A stretch of DNA of 64,000 nucleotides from an uncultured Corynebacterium sp. (GTDB taxonomy: Bacteria > Actinomycetota > Actinomycetes > Mycobacteriales > Mycobacteriaceae), in NCBI RefSeq assembly GCF_946222305.1, contig NZ_CAMIHZ010000008.1, forward strand, positions 1-64,000. The letters are read 5' to 3'. Both the position numbers and the translations under genes were made by a program. Below, piece by piece: positions 53,752 through 62,793 of this stretch. How positions within the stretch are numbered: position 1 is the first letter of the stretch; the number at the start of each line of letters is the position of its first letter. The notes beneath the pieces are model-generated. The model did no database searches. It saw only the letters and a list, made by a program, of their open reading frames with translations, and had not been told where the DNA came from.

Positions 53752-56337
53752 TTATTCCTCCTCGGCCTGACCCGCGGAGCTGACTACCAGCTCCGCCTGG
53801 CCTTCACCCGAGGTTTCCACATCCACGCGCACCGTGTCGCCATCGCGAATCTCGCCGCCCAGCAGCTTCTTGGCCAGCTGGTCACCGATCGCCTTCTGGA
53901 TCAACCTGCGGAGCGGTCGCGCTCCGTATGCGGGCTCGTATCCGCGCTCGGCCAGCCACTTCTTGGCGTCGGAAGTAACATCCAGCACCAAGCGACGAGC
54001 AGCCAGGCGCTTGCCAAGGCCGCGCAATTGGATGGAGACGATGGACTCCAGCTGCTCCTCGGTCAATGGATCGAAGATCAGCACGTCATCCAGGCGGTTG
54101 ATGAACTCCGGCTTGAAGGCGCGCTTGACAGCCTCCATGACTTGCTCTTCCGTTCCACCTGCACCAAGGTTCGACGTCAGGATCAAGATGGTGTTGCGGA
54201 AGTCCACGGTGCGGCCCTGACCATCGGTCAGGCGGCCCTCATCGAGAACCTGCAGCAGCACGTCGAAGACATCCGGGTGAGCCTTCTCAACCTCGTCGAA
54301 CAGCACCACCGTGTAGGGGCGGCGCCGCACGGCTTCGGTCAGCTGGCCACCGGCATCGTAGCCGACGTATCCCGGAGGGGCACCGACCAGGCGAGCGACG
54401 GAGTGCTTCTCGCCATACTCGGACATATCGATGCGCACCATGGCGGTCTCGTCGTCGAAGAGGAACTCCGCCAGCCCCTTAGCCAGCTCCGTCTTACCCA
54501 CACCGGTGGGACCGAGGAACAGGAAGGAACCGGTAGGTCGGTTCGGATCGGCCACACCTGCACGGGAGCGGCGCACCGCATCGGAGACCGCATCCACGGC
54601 CTTTTCCTGACCCACCACGCGGCCAGCGAGGACCAGCTCCATATTCAGCAGCTTCTCGGTCTCACCCTGCAGCATCTTGCCGGCAGGCACGCCCGTCCAT
54701 GCCGAGACCACGTCGGCGATCGTGTCCGGGGTGACCTCCTCGGTAAGCATCATGCCCTCTTGCTGCTCCGCGACTGTCTCTTCAGCCTCCTCCAGCTTCT
54801 TCTCGACATCCGGGATGCGGCCGTAGCGCAGTTCGGCGACCTTGGCGAAGTTGCCTTCACGCTCGGCAATCTCCGACTCGCGGCGCAGGTTGTCCAGCTC
54901 TTCTTTTAGCCCACGCAGACTATCGATGCTGCCCTTCTCGTTTTCCCAACGGGCAGTCAGGCCGGCGAGCTTCTCCTTCTCGTCAGCCAGCTCACTGCGC
55001 AACCTCTCTAGCCTTTCCTTCGACGCCACGTCGGTCTCCTTGGCCAGCGCCATCTCTTCGATCTCGAGACGTCGGACCACGCGCTCTACGTTGTCGATTT
55101 CCTCGGGCCGCGAGTCAATTTCCATACGCAGTCGAGACGCTGCCTCGTCGACCAGATCGATGGCTTTATCCGGCAGGAAACGGCTGGTGATATAACGGTC
55201 CGACAATGCTGCGGCCGATACTAGGGCCGAGTCCTGGATGCGCACACCGTGGTGAACCTCGTAACGCTCCTTGAGGCCACGCAGGATACCAACCGTATCC
55301 TCCACGGTGGGCTCGCCGACGTAAACCTGCTGGAAGCGGCGCTCCAGCGCTGCATCCTTTTCGATGTACTTGCGGTACTCATCAAGGGTGGTGGCACCAA
55401 CCAAGCGCAGCTCACCGCGGGCGAGCAACGGCTTGATCATGTTGCCAGCATCCATGGCAGAGTCACCGCCGGCACCAGCGCCGACAATAGTGTGCAGCTC
55501 ATCAATGAAGGTGATGACCTCGCCTTCAGCTTCCCGAATCTCGTCGAGGACAGCCTTTAAGCGCTCTTCAAACTCACCGCGGTACTTGGCACCTGCGACC
55601 ATGGAGCCGAGGTCCAGGCTGATCAGCTTCTTGCCGCGCAGGGATTCCGGGACGTCGCCGGCGACGATTCGTCGAGCCAGCCCCTCCACAATTGCGGTCT
55701 TACCCACACCGGGTTCACCGATGAGGACGGGGTTGTTCTTAGTGCGACGGGAAAGCACCTGCACCACGCGACGGATTTCTTGGTCGCGGCCGATGACCGG
55801 ATCAATCTTGCCTTCGCGAGCACGGGCAGTCAGGTCAGTGGAGTATTTCTCCAGTGCTTGGAACTGCCCCTCGGGCTCCTCCGTGGTGACCTTGCGGTTG
55901 CCGCGGACGGACTGGAATGCGTCCTTAATGGCGTCGAAGGTAGCGCCCTTGGAGTGGAGCAAGGTGGCGGCTTCGGAATCACCCTTAGCGATACCGGCCA
56001 GCAGCACCTCGGTAGAGACGTAGGTATCGCCGAGTTCACCGGCGAATTCCTGGGCTGCGGTCAGGGCATTGAGTGCATCGCGGTTGAACTGGGGGTTGGC
56101 CATGTTCGAACCGCTGGCTTGCGGGTAGGAAGCCACGAGGTTGCGGGCCTCGGCGAGCACTGCAGATGGTTCCACGCCCGCTGCCTGCAGAACGGGCAAC
56201 GCGATGGAATCATCCTGCTCCAGCAATGCCACCAGAAGGTGAGCTGGGCGAATATCTGGGTTGCCCTTGGCGGAGGCGCTCTGCAGGGCAGCCTGCATGG
56301 CTTCCTGGGTCTTCGTCGTCGGAGTGAAATTCGACAT
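53752..56337 (-). CDS. clpB: ClpB disaggregase chaperone
   Basis: 861 residues with an N-terminal Clp repeat domain, AAA-1 Walker A GEPGVGKT, an M-domain coiled coil, and AAA-2 Walker [15 protein letters not shown] with [20 protein letters not shown]. It rescues aggregated proteins with DnaK. Two HAIR operators upstream (56407, 56437) point to HspR control. A reverse GGCGTCG motif at 55011-55027 lies in the coiled-coil region (SKERLERL). Confidence 0.97.
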   Translation of the reverse strand: MSNFTPTTKTQEAMQAALQSASAKGNPDIRPAHLLVALLEQDDSIALPVLQAAGVEPSAVLAEARNLVASYPQASGSNMANPQFNRDALNALTAAQEFAGELGDTYVSTEVLLAGIAKGDSEAATLLHSKGATFDAIKDAFQSVRGNRKVTTEEPEGQFQALEKYSTDLTARAREGKIDPVIGRDQEIRRVVQVLSRRTKNNPVLIGEPGVGKTAIVEGLARRIVAGDVPESLRGKKLISLDLGSMVAGAKYRGEFEERLKAVLDEIREAEGEVITFIDELHTIVGAGAGGDSAMDAGNMIKPLLARGELRLVGATTLDEYRKYIEKDAALERRFQQVYVGEPTVEDTVGILRGLKERYEVHHGVRIQDSALVSAAALSDRYITSRFLPDKAIDLVDEAASRLRMEIDSRPEEIDNVERVVRRLEIEEMALAKETDVASKERLERLRSELADEKEKLAGLTARWENEKGSIDSLRGLKEELDNLRRESEIAEREGNFAKVAELRYGRIPDVEKKLEEAEETVAEQQEGMMLTEEVTPDTIADVVSAWTGVPAGKMLQGETEKLLNMELVLAGRVVGQEKAVDAVSDAVRRSRAGVADPNRPTGSFLFLGPTGVGKTELAKGLAEFLFDDETAMVRIDMSEYGEKHSVARLVGAPPGYVGYDAGGQLTEAVRRRPYTVVLFDEVEKAHPDVFDVLLQVLDEGRLTDGQGRTVDFRNTILILTSNLGAGGTEEQVMEAVKRAFKPEFINRLDDVLIFDPLTEEQLESIVSIQLRGLGKRLAARRLVLDVTSDAKKWLAERGYEPAYGARPLRRLIQKAIGDQLAKKLLGGEIRDGDTVRVDVETSGEGQAELVVSSAGQAEEE

Positions 56338-56406
56338 TGGGTTCCTCCTGGTTGTTGGGTGGCGAGGTGGTGTGCGGCAGGTCCGCCACGAGCTAGTGCC
56401 ACTTTA

Positions 56407-56427
56407 CTTGAGTACACCAGACTCAAC
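56407..56427. promoter_or_regulatory. HAIR operator (HspR) upstream of clpB, site 1
   Basis: CTTGAGT, seven bases, ACTCAAC: the HspR-associated inverted repeat CTTGAGT-N7-ACTCAAG with one mismatch, 70 nt upstream of clpB. Confidence 0.88.
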
Positions 56428-56436
56428 CACAACAAA

Positions 56437-56457
56437 GTTGAGCCTATTCCACTCAAC
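56437..56457. promoter_or_regulatory. HAIR operator (HspR) upstream of clpB, site 2
   Basis: GTTGAGC, seven bases, ACTCAAC: a second, weaker HAIR starting exactly 30 bp after the first, so both lie on the same helix face. Confidence 0.75.
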
Positions 56458-56469
56458 CGATATATCGCA

Positions 56470-56485
56470 TGTGATTCCAATCACA
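56470..56485. promoter_or_regulatory. GlxR operator upstream of acyl-CoA dehydrogenase
   Basis: TGTGATTCCAATCACA is a perfect TGTGA-N6-TCACA CRP/GlxR site, ending 29 nt before the acyl-CoA dehydrogenase ATG. That position favours repression of this gene. Confidence 0.8.
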
Positions 56486-56514
56486 ATGCTGCGGGGTTGG
56501 TTAGACTGACAAAC

Positions 56515-57708
56515 ATGACAGAGCACACTTCCCCAGCCCTGCACACCTCCCCCGCCCTCGATCTCGTCGGATTTGATTCGCTTCTCACCGATTCCGAACG
56601 CTCCACGCGCGATGCGCTGTCCAAATACGGGACGCGCCAGCTCCGGCCTCACATCGCCGAGTGGTTTGACCAAGGCACGTTGCCCGCCCGCGATCTGATG
56701 AAGGAGTTCGGGGATCTCGGTGTTTTGGGCATGCACCTGGAAGGATACGGCTGCCCGGGTGGCTCGGCGGTGGAATACGGTTTGACTTGCATGGAGGTCG
56801 AGGCCGTCGATTCCGGCTTGCGTTCCATGGTTTCGGTCCAGGGGTCGCTGGCGATGTTCGCGATCTACCGTTGGGGGGCCGAAGAACAGAAGGAAAAATA
56901 TCTTCCGCGTATGGCCGCGGGCGAGCTCGTGGGTTGTTTTGGCCTGACGGAACCTGGGGCGGGGTCCGACGTGGCGTCGATGAAAATGCACGCCAAACGC
57001 ACTGGCGACGAATGGGTTCTCAACGGCACGAAAATGTGGATTACCAACTCCCCGGTCGCGGATGTTTTGGTGGTGTGGGCGCGCACGGAAGACGGCCACG
57101 CCGGCTTCATTGTGGAACGTGGCACGCCGGGCCTAAGCACTCCGAAGATTGACCGAAAGTTGAGCCTGCGGGCTTCACTTACCGGCGAGGTCGTCTTGGA
57201 TGATTGCCGTATTTCCGACGCTCAGCGCCTCCCCGAAGTAGATTCCCTGCGTGGTCCTCTAACCTGCCTGAACGAGGCGCGCTACGGGATCACCTGGGGC
57301 GCGTTGGGAGCCGCCCGCGACAGTTTGCAAACAGCGCTGCAATACGCCGGGGAACGACCAGTTTTCGGTCGCCCGCTCAGTTCATTCCAGCTCACGCAGG
57401 AAAAGCTGTCCGATATGGCCGTGGAACTCAATAAGTCGCTTCTTTTGGCTTTGCAGCTGGGAAGGCTCAAGGACCGTGGTGAGTTAGAGCCACATCAGAT
57501 CAGCGCGGGCAAATTGAATTCCACCCGAGTAGCCCTAGATATCGCGCGCGAATGCCGCACCATCCTGGGGGCTGCGGGAATCACCGCTGAATTTTCGCCG
57601 CTGCGTCACGCGAATAATTTGGAAAGCGTGCTGACTTACGAGGGCACGGCGGAAATGCACCAGCTGATCATCGGGCAGGCCATGACTGGGCAGGCAGCGT
57701 TTCGGTAG
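56515..57708 (+). CDS. Acyl-CoA dehydrogenase, glutaryl-CoA dehydrogenase-like
   Basis: 397 residues from the ATG at 56515. FAD/substrate motifs are GCFGLTEPGAGSDVASM and WVLNGTKMWITNSPVADVLVVWA; the C-terminal LTYEGTAEMHQLIIG carries the catalytic Glu at the position used by glutaryl-CoA dehydrogenases. The enzyme is FAD-dependent; substrate is inferred only by similarity. A longer open frame running back into clpB is a shadow. A GGCGTCG motif lies at 56973. Confidence 0.87.
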   Translation: MTEHTSPALHTSPALDLVGFDSLLTDSERSTRDALSKYGTRQLRPHIAEWFDQGTLPARDLMKEFGDLGVLGMHLEGYGCPGGSAVEYGLTCMEVEAVDSGLRSMVSVQGSLAMFAIYRWGAEEQKEKYLPRMAAGELVGCFGLTEPGAGSDVASMKMHAKRTGDEWVLNGTKMWITNSPVADVLVVWARTEDGHAGFIVERGTPGLSTPKIDRKLSLRASLTGEVVLDDCRISDAQRLPEVDSLRGPLTCLNEARYGITWGALGAARDSLQTALQYAGERPVFGRPLSSFQLTQEKLSDMAVELNKSLLLALQLGRLKDRGELEPHQISAGKLNSTRVALDIARECRTILGAAGITAEFSPLRHANNLESVLTYEGTAEMHQLIIGQAMTGQAAFR

Positions 57709-57745
57709 GTCGATGTTCCAACCCCCGAGGGTAAAATCGCCGGGC

Positions 57746-58243
57746 ATGAGTGACGGCATGAGCGACATGGACGGGCTGGAAGGCAATCACCCAACCCCCT
57801 CCCCAGTGGACCGTGCGGATCAAGGATTCCTCACCGAATTTCCGCATATCCGGGTCCGGCCGGCCCTGTCCAAGGTGTCCGCCCTGACCCGTTCGGACTG
57901 GCGAACGCACCTCCTCGATACCGCGAAGCAGCTCTACGACGGCCCCACCATCAGTGGCGGCCATGGCTTGCTCAGCGAGTATGTGCACTGCGGGCTCGCA
58001 GACCTATCCAACGAGTTGCGCTTCCCCCGTCAGGGAGTGCCCGAGTTCACGCCCGCGGGCCTAGCGTTACTCACGACTTTGGCCGAAAAGCTGGAAACGC
58101 TGGGCGTCACCCCAGAACACCTTCAGGCCGCGAACCGTGCCTCTACCACGGCGATTAAGCAGCTGCACCTCGACCGTGAAGACCAGCTCATCATGGCCTC
58201 GGAGTGGGCGTTCCACCTACTGCAAAACCCGGCGCACGCCTAG
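57746..58243 (+). CDS. Conserved hypothetical protein
   Basis: 165 residues from the ATG at 57746; an ATG at 57713 is also possible. It is soluble, with no signal or recognised motif, and contains a helical C-terminal half (EHLQAANRASTTAIKQLHL). It follows the acyl-CoA dehydrogenase gene closely and probably shares its transcript. Confidence 0.6.
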   Translation: MSDGMSDMDGLEGNHPTPSPVDRADQGFLTEFPHIRVRPALSKVSALTRSDWRTHLLDTAKQLYDGPTISGGHGLLSEYVHCGLADLSNELRFPRQGVPEFTPAGLALLTTLAEKLETLGVTPEHLQAANRASTTAIKQLHLDREDQLIMASEWAFHLLQNPAHA

Positions 58244-58253
58244 CGGTTCAGGG

Positions 58254-59165
58254 TTAGTCAATCCCGCGTGCTGGCTCCTGCTTAAGCCCCTCGATTTCCA
58301 TATCGCGCTTGTGCCCCTGCAGCACCGGCAACGTCTTACGTGCCTTGTCCACGTGTGAGGGATCGATATCGATCATCAGCACCTGCGCGGCGTATCCGGT
58401 CTCCGCTAACCGCGCACCATTCGGCCCGATCACCGAAGAGTGGCCAATGCCAGTCGGCCCATCGGAATGTCCGTAACGATCCGGCGAACCCGGCCGCGCC
58501 ATGCCCGCAGCCACCAGATAGCTAGTGGAGTCCAACGCACGCGCCACCGTCAGTGCACGCCACTGAGCCAGCTTGCCGGGGCCGTCCTGCCAGCTCGTGG
58601 GCACAACCATCACTTTCGCGCCGGCCTCCGCCATCGCCACAAAGTGCCCAGGGAAACGAATGTCGTAGCACGTCGCCAACCCCACGGTGGTGCCAGCAAC
58701 ATCGAAGGTCACGCGCCTATCGCCCGGCTTGACGGTATTGGATTCGCGGTAACCAAACGCATCATAGGTGTGAATTTTGTTGTAGTGCTTCACACCATCT
58801 GGCCCCGCCACCAGCAACGTGTTGTACACGCGGCGGAATCGGTTCGCATCAGGAGTATCTGCCAGCTGCTTCTCAGTCAGCTCGCCGGTCGGCAGACGAT
58901 AAACGGTATCGGCGGGAGTGAACATGCCTACCACGGCGGTCGTCCCGTGCTTTTCCGCCGTCTCCTGAATTGCCGTCGCGAAAGGCCCATCGAGTGGCTG
59001 CGCGACCATATCCAACCGGCCACTGTCGAAGGGGAACATCGCAGCTTCGGGGAACACCACTAGGTCCGCCCCGCCATTGGCACCCGACGCAATATATTTA
59101 CGAATACGCGCCAAGTTAGCTTCCACGTCGGGCTCTGCGATCATCTGAATCACGGCAATACGCAT
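58254..59165 (-). CDS. Carbon-nitrogen hydrolase (nitrilase superfamily)
   Basis: 303 residues with the full Glu-Lys-Cys triad: FPEAAMF (Glu), YNKIHTYDAF (Lys) and GLATCYDIRFP (Cys). It most resembles Nit1/omega-amidase members that hydrolyse deaminated glutathione or short omega-amides. Substrate is inferred from the family only. Confidence 0.87.
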   Translation of the reverse strand: MRIAVIQMIAEPDVEANLARIRKYIASGANGGADLVVFPEAAMFPFDSGRLDMVAQPLDGPFATAIQETAEKHGTTAVVGMFTPADTVYRLPTGELTEKQLADTPDANRFRRVYNTLLVAGPDGVKHYNKIHTYDAFGYRESNTVKPGDRRVTFDVAGTTVGLATCYDIRFPGHFVAMAEAGAKVMVVPTSWQDGPGKLAQWRALTVARALDSTSYLVAAGMARPGSPDRYGHSDGPTGIGHSSVIGPNGARLAETGYAAQVLMIDIDPSHVDKARKTLPVLQGHKRDMEIEGLKQEPARGID

Positions 59166-59275
59166 GCCCCCAACCCTAGCGCCATCACACCGACCTCGTC
59201 AGCGTGCCTTCAAAGTCTGTGTATAACTCCGCACGCTTTTGGCCATCGGCCCCTACTTATCCACAAGCGAAGTTG

Positions 59276-59294
59276 TCCCTTCTATTCCGACGCC
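59276..59294 (-). repeat. Intergenic copy of the GGCGTCG/A-rich motif
   Basis: On the minus strand the sequence reads GGCGTCGGAATAGAAGGG. It lies in the 183-bp gap between the divergent nitrilase and WXG100-like genes, so no protein constrains it. The gap holds nothing else I can name. Confidence 0.6.
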
Positions 59295-59348
59295 ACCTCT
59301 CCCCCTTAACGTGCAACACACGTACTTAGAGGAAGGATCGCGAAGACA

Positions 59349-59651
59349 ATGACCACCCACATCACTTTGGACGAGGCTGCCCTGAAACGCCGAATGGCAC
59401 ACCTGAGCGATGAAGCCCACCAACTCCACTCCCACGCCCAAGCGATCAGTGGGCTTCCCATGCCCGCGTCCTCTAATGTTGGCATGTTCCCCCTTACGGC
59501 CAGACGGTGGTTGACATCGTTTAGCGATACCACTGGTGCGCACGCGAAGAGCTTGCGGGACTGTGCGCAGCAGGTCGTGGACTTCGCGCGTACTGCCCGC
59601 GAGCAGGATATAAACAGCGCATCTGGCTTACACCCCGGAGGTTCACGGTGA
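59349..59651 (+). CDS. WXG100-like small helical protein
   Basis: 100 residues, predicted all helical, with one Trp in a turn (TARRWLTSFSD) between two helices and no signal peptide. Size and layout resemble WXG100/Esx-related partners, but the WxG motif itself is absent. Its stop overlaps the GTG of the next gene (GTGA), so it is coupled to the DUF1023 protein. Confidence 0.55.
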   Translation: MTTHITLDEAALKRRMAHLSDEAHQLHSHAQAISGLPMPASSNVGMFPLTARRWLTSFSDTTGAHAKSLRDCAQQVVDFARTAREQDINSASGLHPGGSR

Positions 59652-61036
59652 ATATCTTCGAGCTGGCCGCAGCCAAGCCCGAGCCCATCGCGGACGGAGG
59701 ACAGCATATTGTGCGGCACTCGCGGGCGATTGCCGCGAGTGCGGACCGCGCGCGGGAGCTGACCGCTTGGGAACACGAATGGTCGGGTGTTGCCAGCAGC
59801 GCTGCGGTTCACCGCGCGCAGGGCATTATCAACCCGCTCGATATTCTCGGCATGTCCGCACACGGCGTGGGCGGCGTATTCCTTGTTCACGGAAACCTGT
59901 TGAATTCAGTGTGTGGCGTGGTGCGCGGATCGCTCATGGCTGCACGCATGGCCGGGATGACTGTAGGTCCGGATGGGTCAGTGACCCCGGGGCCTGCTGG
60001 GGCTATCCCTGGGGTTGGCACCTGGGCTATGAGTGCTGCGCAGGCACTGAGCACCGTGCTACGTGGGGCATTGCAGATCGCGAAGACAGCCGATGCCGCT
60101 GCCAGTGCTGCCCTCGCCGCCGCGCTGGCGGGGATAAATATGATCCCATCGCGTGGTGGCGGCGGGTGGAGCAGGGCGTCGGATATAGAAAAAGTGAAAT
60201 TCGAGGAACAGCAAAATCCGTTTGGAAAGGTCCGGACGTACGGCGATCTGAAGCGGGCTGACGAGGTGATCACGCTGGTCAGCGGTGTGGGATCCAGCGG
60301 GGAGGAATCACAGGCGAAAACAGATCTGTGGGCGCGCAACAAGGTGGCAGAAGCCACAGCGGAGGGCAAGAAGGTGGCCATCGTGACCTGGCACGGATAC
60401 CCGGCGCCGAAGAGTGTGCCCGAGGCAGTGTCCCCGAGTGCGGCGAAAGGAGCTGCCGAGGACTTGCGCGAGTTCCAGCGCGAATTGCGGGAGCGTGCAC
60501 CCAACGCGAAACTGCATGTCGTGGGGTATAGCTACGGTTCCACGGTGGTGGGGTTGGCAGGCAAACGGGATGAAACGAGGACATCGCAGCGTGGGGACCG
60601 ACGTGAGGTCCGACCCGGAACGAAAACCGATGGCCTCGAAGCCGACGAAGTGACCTTGTGGGGCAGTCCCGGCGCGGGCGTGCGCAATGTGGAGCAGATG
60701 GAACTGCTGCAGCGCGGACACACAAACCACGGCGCGAACATCACCAGCGAACGAGTACCTGGGGACCTCATCGGGGCGGCTACTACTCCCCTGGGTGGCG
60801 CGCTGGGTAGGGATCCGATGTCACCGTTGTTCGGGGCTGGAGATGAGTCGGGGAATACGGCCAAGGAGGCGACCAATCATGGAAACGGCATGACAACGAA
60901 AGCCAAAACTATTGCGAACGGGTGGGGCGAATACCTCTGGCGGGGATTGACCGACATGTATCTGTGGGGGCGTGGGGAGACCAACTCGCACAGTTCCTAC
61001 CTCTGGGACGTGGCGGTGAATGCGAAGCTGGGGTGA
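59648..61036 (+). CDS. DUF1023 alpha/beta hydrolase
   Basis: 462 residues. The first 200 form an Ala-rich helical domain; the C-terminal part is an alpha/beta hydrolase with VSGVGSSGEES, IVTWHGYPAPKSV, the nucleophile elbow VVGYSYGS, and EVTLWGSPGAGV as in DUF1023. No signal peptide. Such proteins in actinobacteria are often paired with small WXG100-type proteins, as here, and could be type VII-associated enzymes. A GGCGTCG motif at 60175 sits in the linker between the two domains. Confidence 0.75.
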   Translation: MNIFELAAAKPEPIADGGQHIVRHSRAIAASADRARELTAWEHEWSGVASSAAVHRAQGIINPLDILGMSAHGVGGVFLVHGNLLNSVCGVVRGSLMAARMAGMTVGPDGSVTPGPAGAIPGVGTWAMSAAQALSTVLRGALQIAKTADAAASAALAAALAGINMIPSRGGGGWSRASDIEKVKFEEQQNPFGKVRTYGDLKRADEVITLVSGVGSSGEESQAKTDLWARNKVAEATAEGKKVAIVTWHGYPAPKSVPEAVSPSAAKGAAEDLREFQRELRERAPNAKLHVVGYSYGSTVVGLAGKRDETRTSQRGDRREVRPGTKTDGLEADEVTLWGSPGAGVRNVEQMELLQRGHTNHGANITSERVPGDLIGAATTPLGGALGRDPMSPLFGAGDESGNTAKEATNHGNGMTTKAKTIANGWGEYLWRGLTDMYLWGRGETNSHSSYLWDVAVNAKLG

Positions 61037-61117
61037 ATGCAAAATTGCGACGGGCGGAAATGAACTCTGCGCACCATTATTTCACCAAATGGCCAGCGTG
61101 CTAGTACGCTAGCAACC

Positions 61118-62683
61118 GTGAAAAATGCTGATAATGGGGTAATCCCAACTAATGAAGGTCAGGCACATCCGCCCGCGTCCTCGGAAGCGCTGGTCGTGGA
61201 TGATCCCCGCACCGTCCGACTAGGCACCCTCGTTAGCCTCATCGTCGGCTCGTGCGTGGGCGCGGGCATCTTCGCCATGCCGCAAAACATTGCGTCCGTG
61301 GCTTCCCCGGGCGCTGCTCTCATCGGTTGGGCCATCACCGGTGTTGGCATGCTCTGCATCGCATACGTCTTCCAGGCGCTGGCCGTACGCAAACCACACC
61401 TCGATTCCGGTGTGTACGCCTACGTGCGCGCCGGGTTGGGCGACTTCGTCGGCTTCGCCTCGGCGTGGGGCTACTGGCTGGGCACCATCATCGCCCAGGT
61501 CGGTTACGCCACGCTCTTCTTCAGCTCGCTGGGCTTTTTCGTTCCCCTCTTCGACGGCTCCCGCCCGTTCATCCAGGCGGTGTTCGTCTCGGGGCTGACC
61601 TGGACGATCTTCGCCGTGCTGTCGCGTGGTGTGCGGCAGGCGGCGATCATGAACGTCGTTGCGACCATCGCGAAGATCTTGCCGATTCTAGCCTTCCTCG
61701 TGCTGGTGGCTTTCGTCGGTTTCAACCCGCAAGTATTCACCTCGGACTTCTGGGGTCAGGCGGCAACGTTCGGGGATAACCAGAACGAGGTCCACTCCTT
61801 GACCGACCAGGTCAAGGGCATGATGCTGTTCACGGTGTGGGCATTCATTGGCGTCGAAGGTGCTTCGACCTACTCCAAGCGAGCCCGCCACCGAAAGGAT
61901 GTCTCCCTTGCGACCTTCCTTGGCTTCGTGATCGTGTTCCTGCTGCTGATGGCCGTGAGCTTTCTGTCCTTCGGCGTGGTTCCCCGCGAGGAGCTCGCTG
62001 CGATGGGGGATAACTCCATGGCTGAAGTTCTAGAGCACGTCGTCGGCCCATGGGGTGCCGGGCTGATCTCGATCGGCCTGTGCATTTCCGTGCTAGGCGC
62101 TTATGTTTCGTGGCAGATGCTGTGCGCAGAGCCCATCACGTTGATGGCGCAGGATCGCCTGATGCCGCAGATCGTGGGTCGCACCAACTCTATGGGGGCC
62201 CCGTACATCGCTCAGCTCATGTCCGCGGTGGTCATCCAGATCTTCATCGTGATTTTCTATCTCAACGAATCCACGTACACCACGATGGTTCAGCTCGCGA
62301 CGTCGCTGTACTTGGTGCCTTACGTTTTCTCCAGCTTGTACCTGTTGTTCTTGGCTACTCGTGGTCGCGGTATTTCTCACCCCGACGCCGGCAAGAAGTT
62401 CGACCTCAGCGGTCCCGACGTCTCTCGTTCTACCAACCGCTTGCATCTCGTGCTGGGCCTGATCGCGTTCGTGTACTCCATCTGGTTGCTGTACGCCGCG
62501 GAGCTGCACTTCGTGCTGCTGGGAACGCTGCTCATCATCCCTGGCATGGCCATCTACGTGGCCACTCGCATGGCGAACCGCGAACGGATCTTCAACGCCT
62601 TCGAGTGGGTCATCGCCGCGCTCGTTGTGTTGTCCGCCATCGCCGCGCTGTACCTGATCGGCACGGGGCAAGTGAGCCTGTAG
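61118..62683 (+). CDS. APC-family basic amino acid permease/antiporter
   Basis: 521 residues with 12-13 helices. The N-terminal SLIVGSCVGAGIFAMPQNIA and the FIGVEGASTYSKRARHRKDV motif identify the basic amino acid/antiporter group (ArcD, LysI, AdiC relatives). C. glutamicum LysI, a lysine permease, is a close type. The GTG at 61118 starts the protein. Lysine, arginine or ornithine are the probable substrates. Confidence 0.85.
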   Translation: MKNADNGVIPTNEGQAHPPASSEALVVDDPRTVRLGTLVSLIVGSCVGAGIFAMPQNIASVASPGAALIGWAITGVGMLCIAYVFQALAVRKPHLDSGVYAYVRAGLGDFVGFASAWGYWLGTIIAQVGYATLFFSSLGFFVPLFDGSRPFIQAVFVSGLTWTIFAVLSRGVRQAAIMNVVATIAKILPILAFLVLVAFVGFNPQVFTSDFWGQAATFGDNQNEVHSLTDQVKGMMLFTVWAFIGVEGASTYSKRARHRKDVSLATFLGFVIVFLLLMAVSFLSFGVVPREELAAMGDNSMAEVLEHVVGPWGAGLISIGLCISVLGAYVSWQMLCAEPITLMAQDRLMPQIVGRTNSMGAPYIAQLMSAVVIQIFIVIFYLNESTYTTMVQLATSLYLVPYVFSSLYLLFLATRGRGISHPDAGKKFDLSGPDVSRSTNRLHLVLGLIAFVYSIWLLYAAELHFVLLGTLLIIPGMAIYVATRMANRERIFNAFEWVIAALVVLSAIAALYLIGTGQVSL

Positions 62684-62740
62684 CTATCTGCTGAGGCCAG
62701 CCCCTCCCCCTCGATCCCATCTCTAGATCCCATCTCTGCG

Positions 62741-62775
62741 AACCCCGACAATCTCGCCTATTGATTGTCGGGGTT
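62741..62775. terminator. Perfect 13-bp inverted repeat after the permease gene
   Basis: AACCCCGACAATC pairs perfectly with GATTGTCGGGGTT around a 9-nt loop, 58 nt after the permease stop and 19 nt before the next ABC gene. There is no long T-tract. It probably ends the permease transcript. Just upstream a 13-nt unit (GATCCCATCTCT) is repeated twice. Confidence 0.7.
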
Positions 62776-62793
62776 CAGCTGTATTCTGCACAC

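Noticed and set aside
55780..56514. Upstream extension of the acyl-CoA dehydrogenase frame through clpB
   Set aside because: It is antisense to clpB and crosses the HAIR operators; the dehydrogenase starts at 56515.
1091..60197. Reading the GGCGTCG motif as a KOPS or Chi-type polar element
   Set aside because: Copies point both ways in similar numbers within 64 kb (16 plus, 11 minus), so no strong strand polarity is seen; a whole-genome test is needed.
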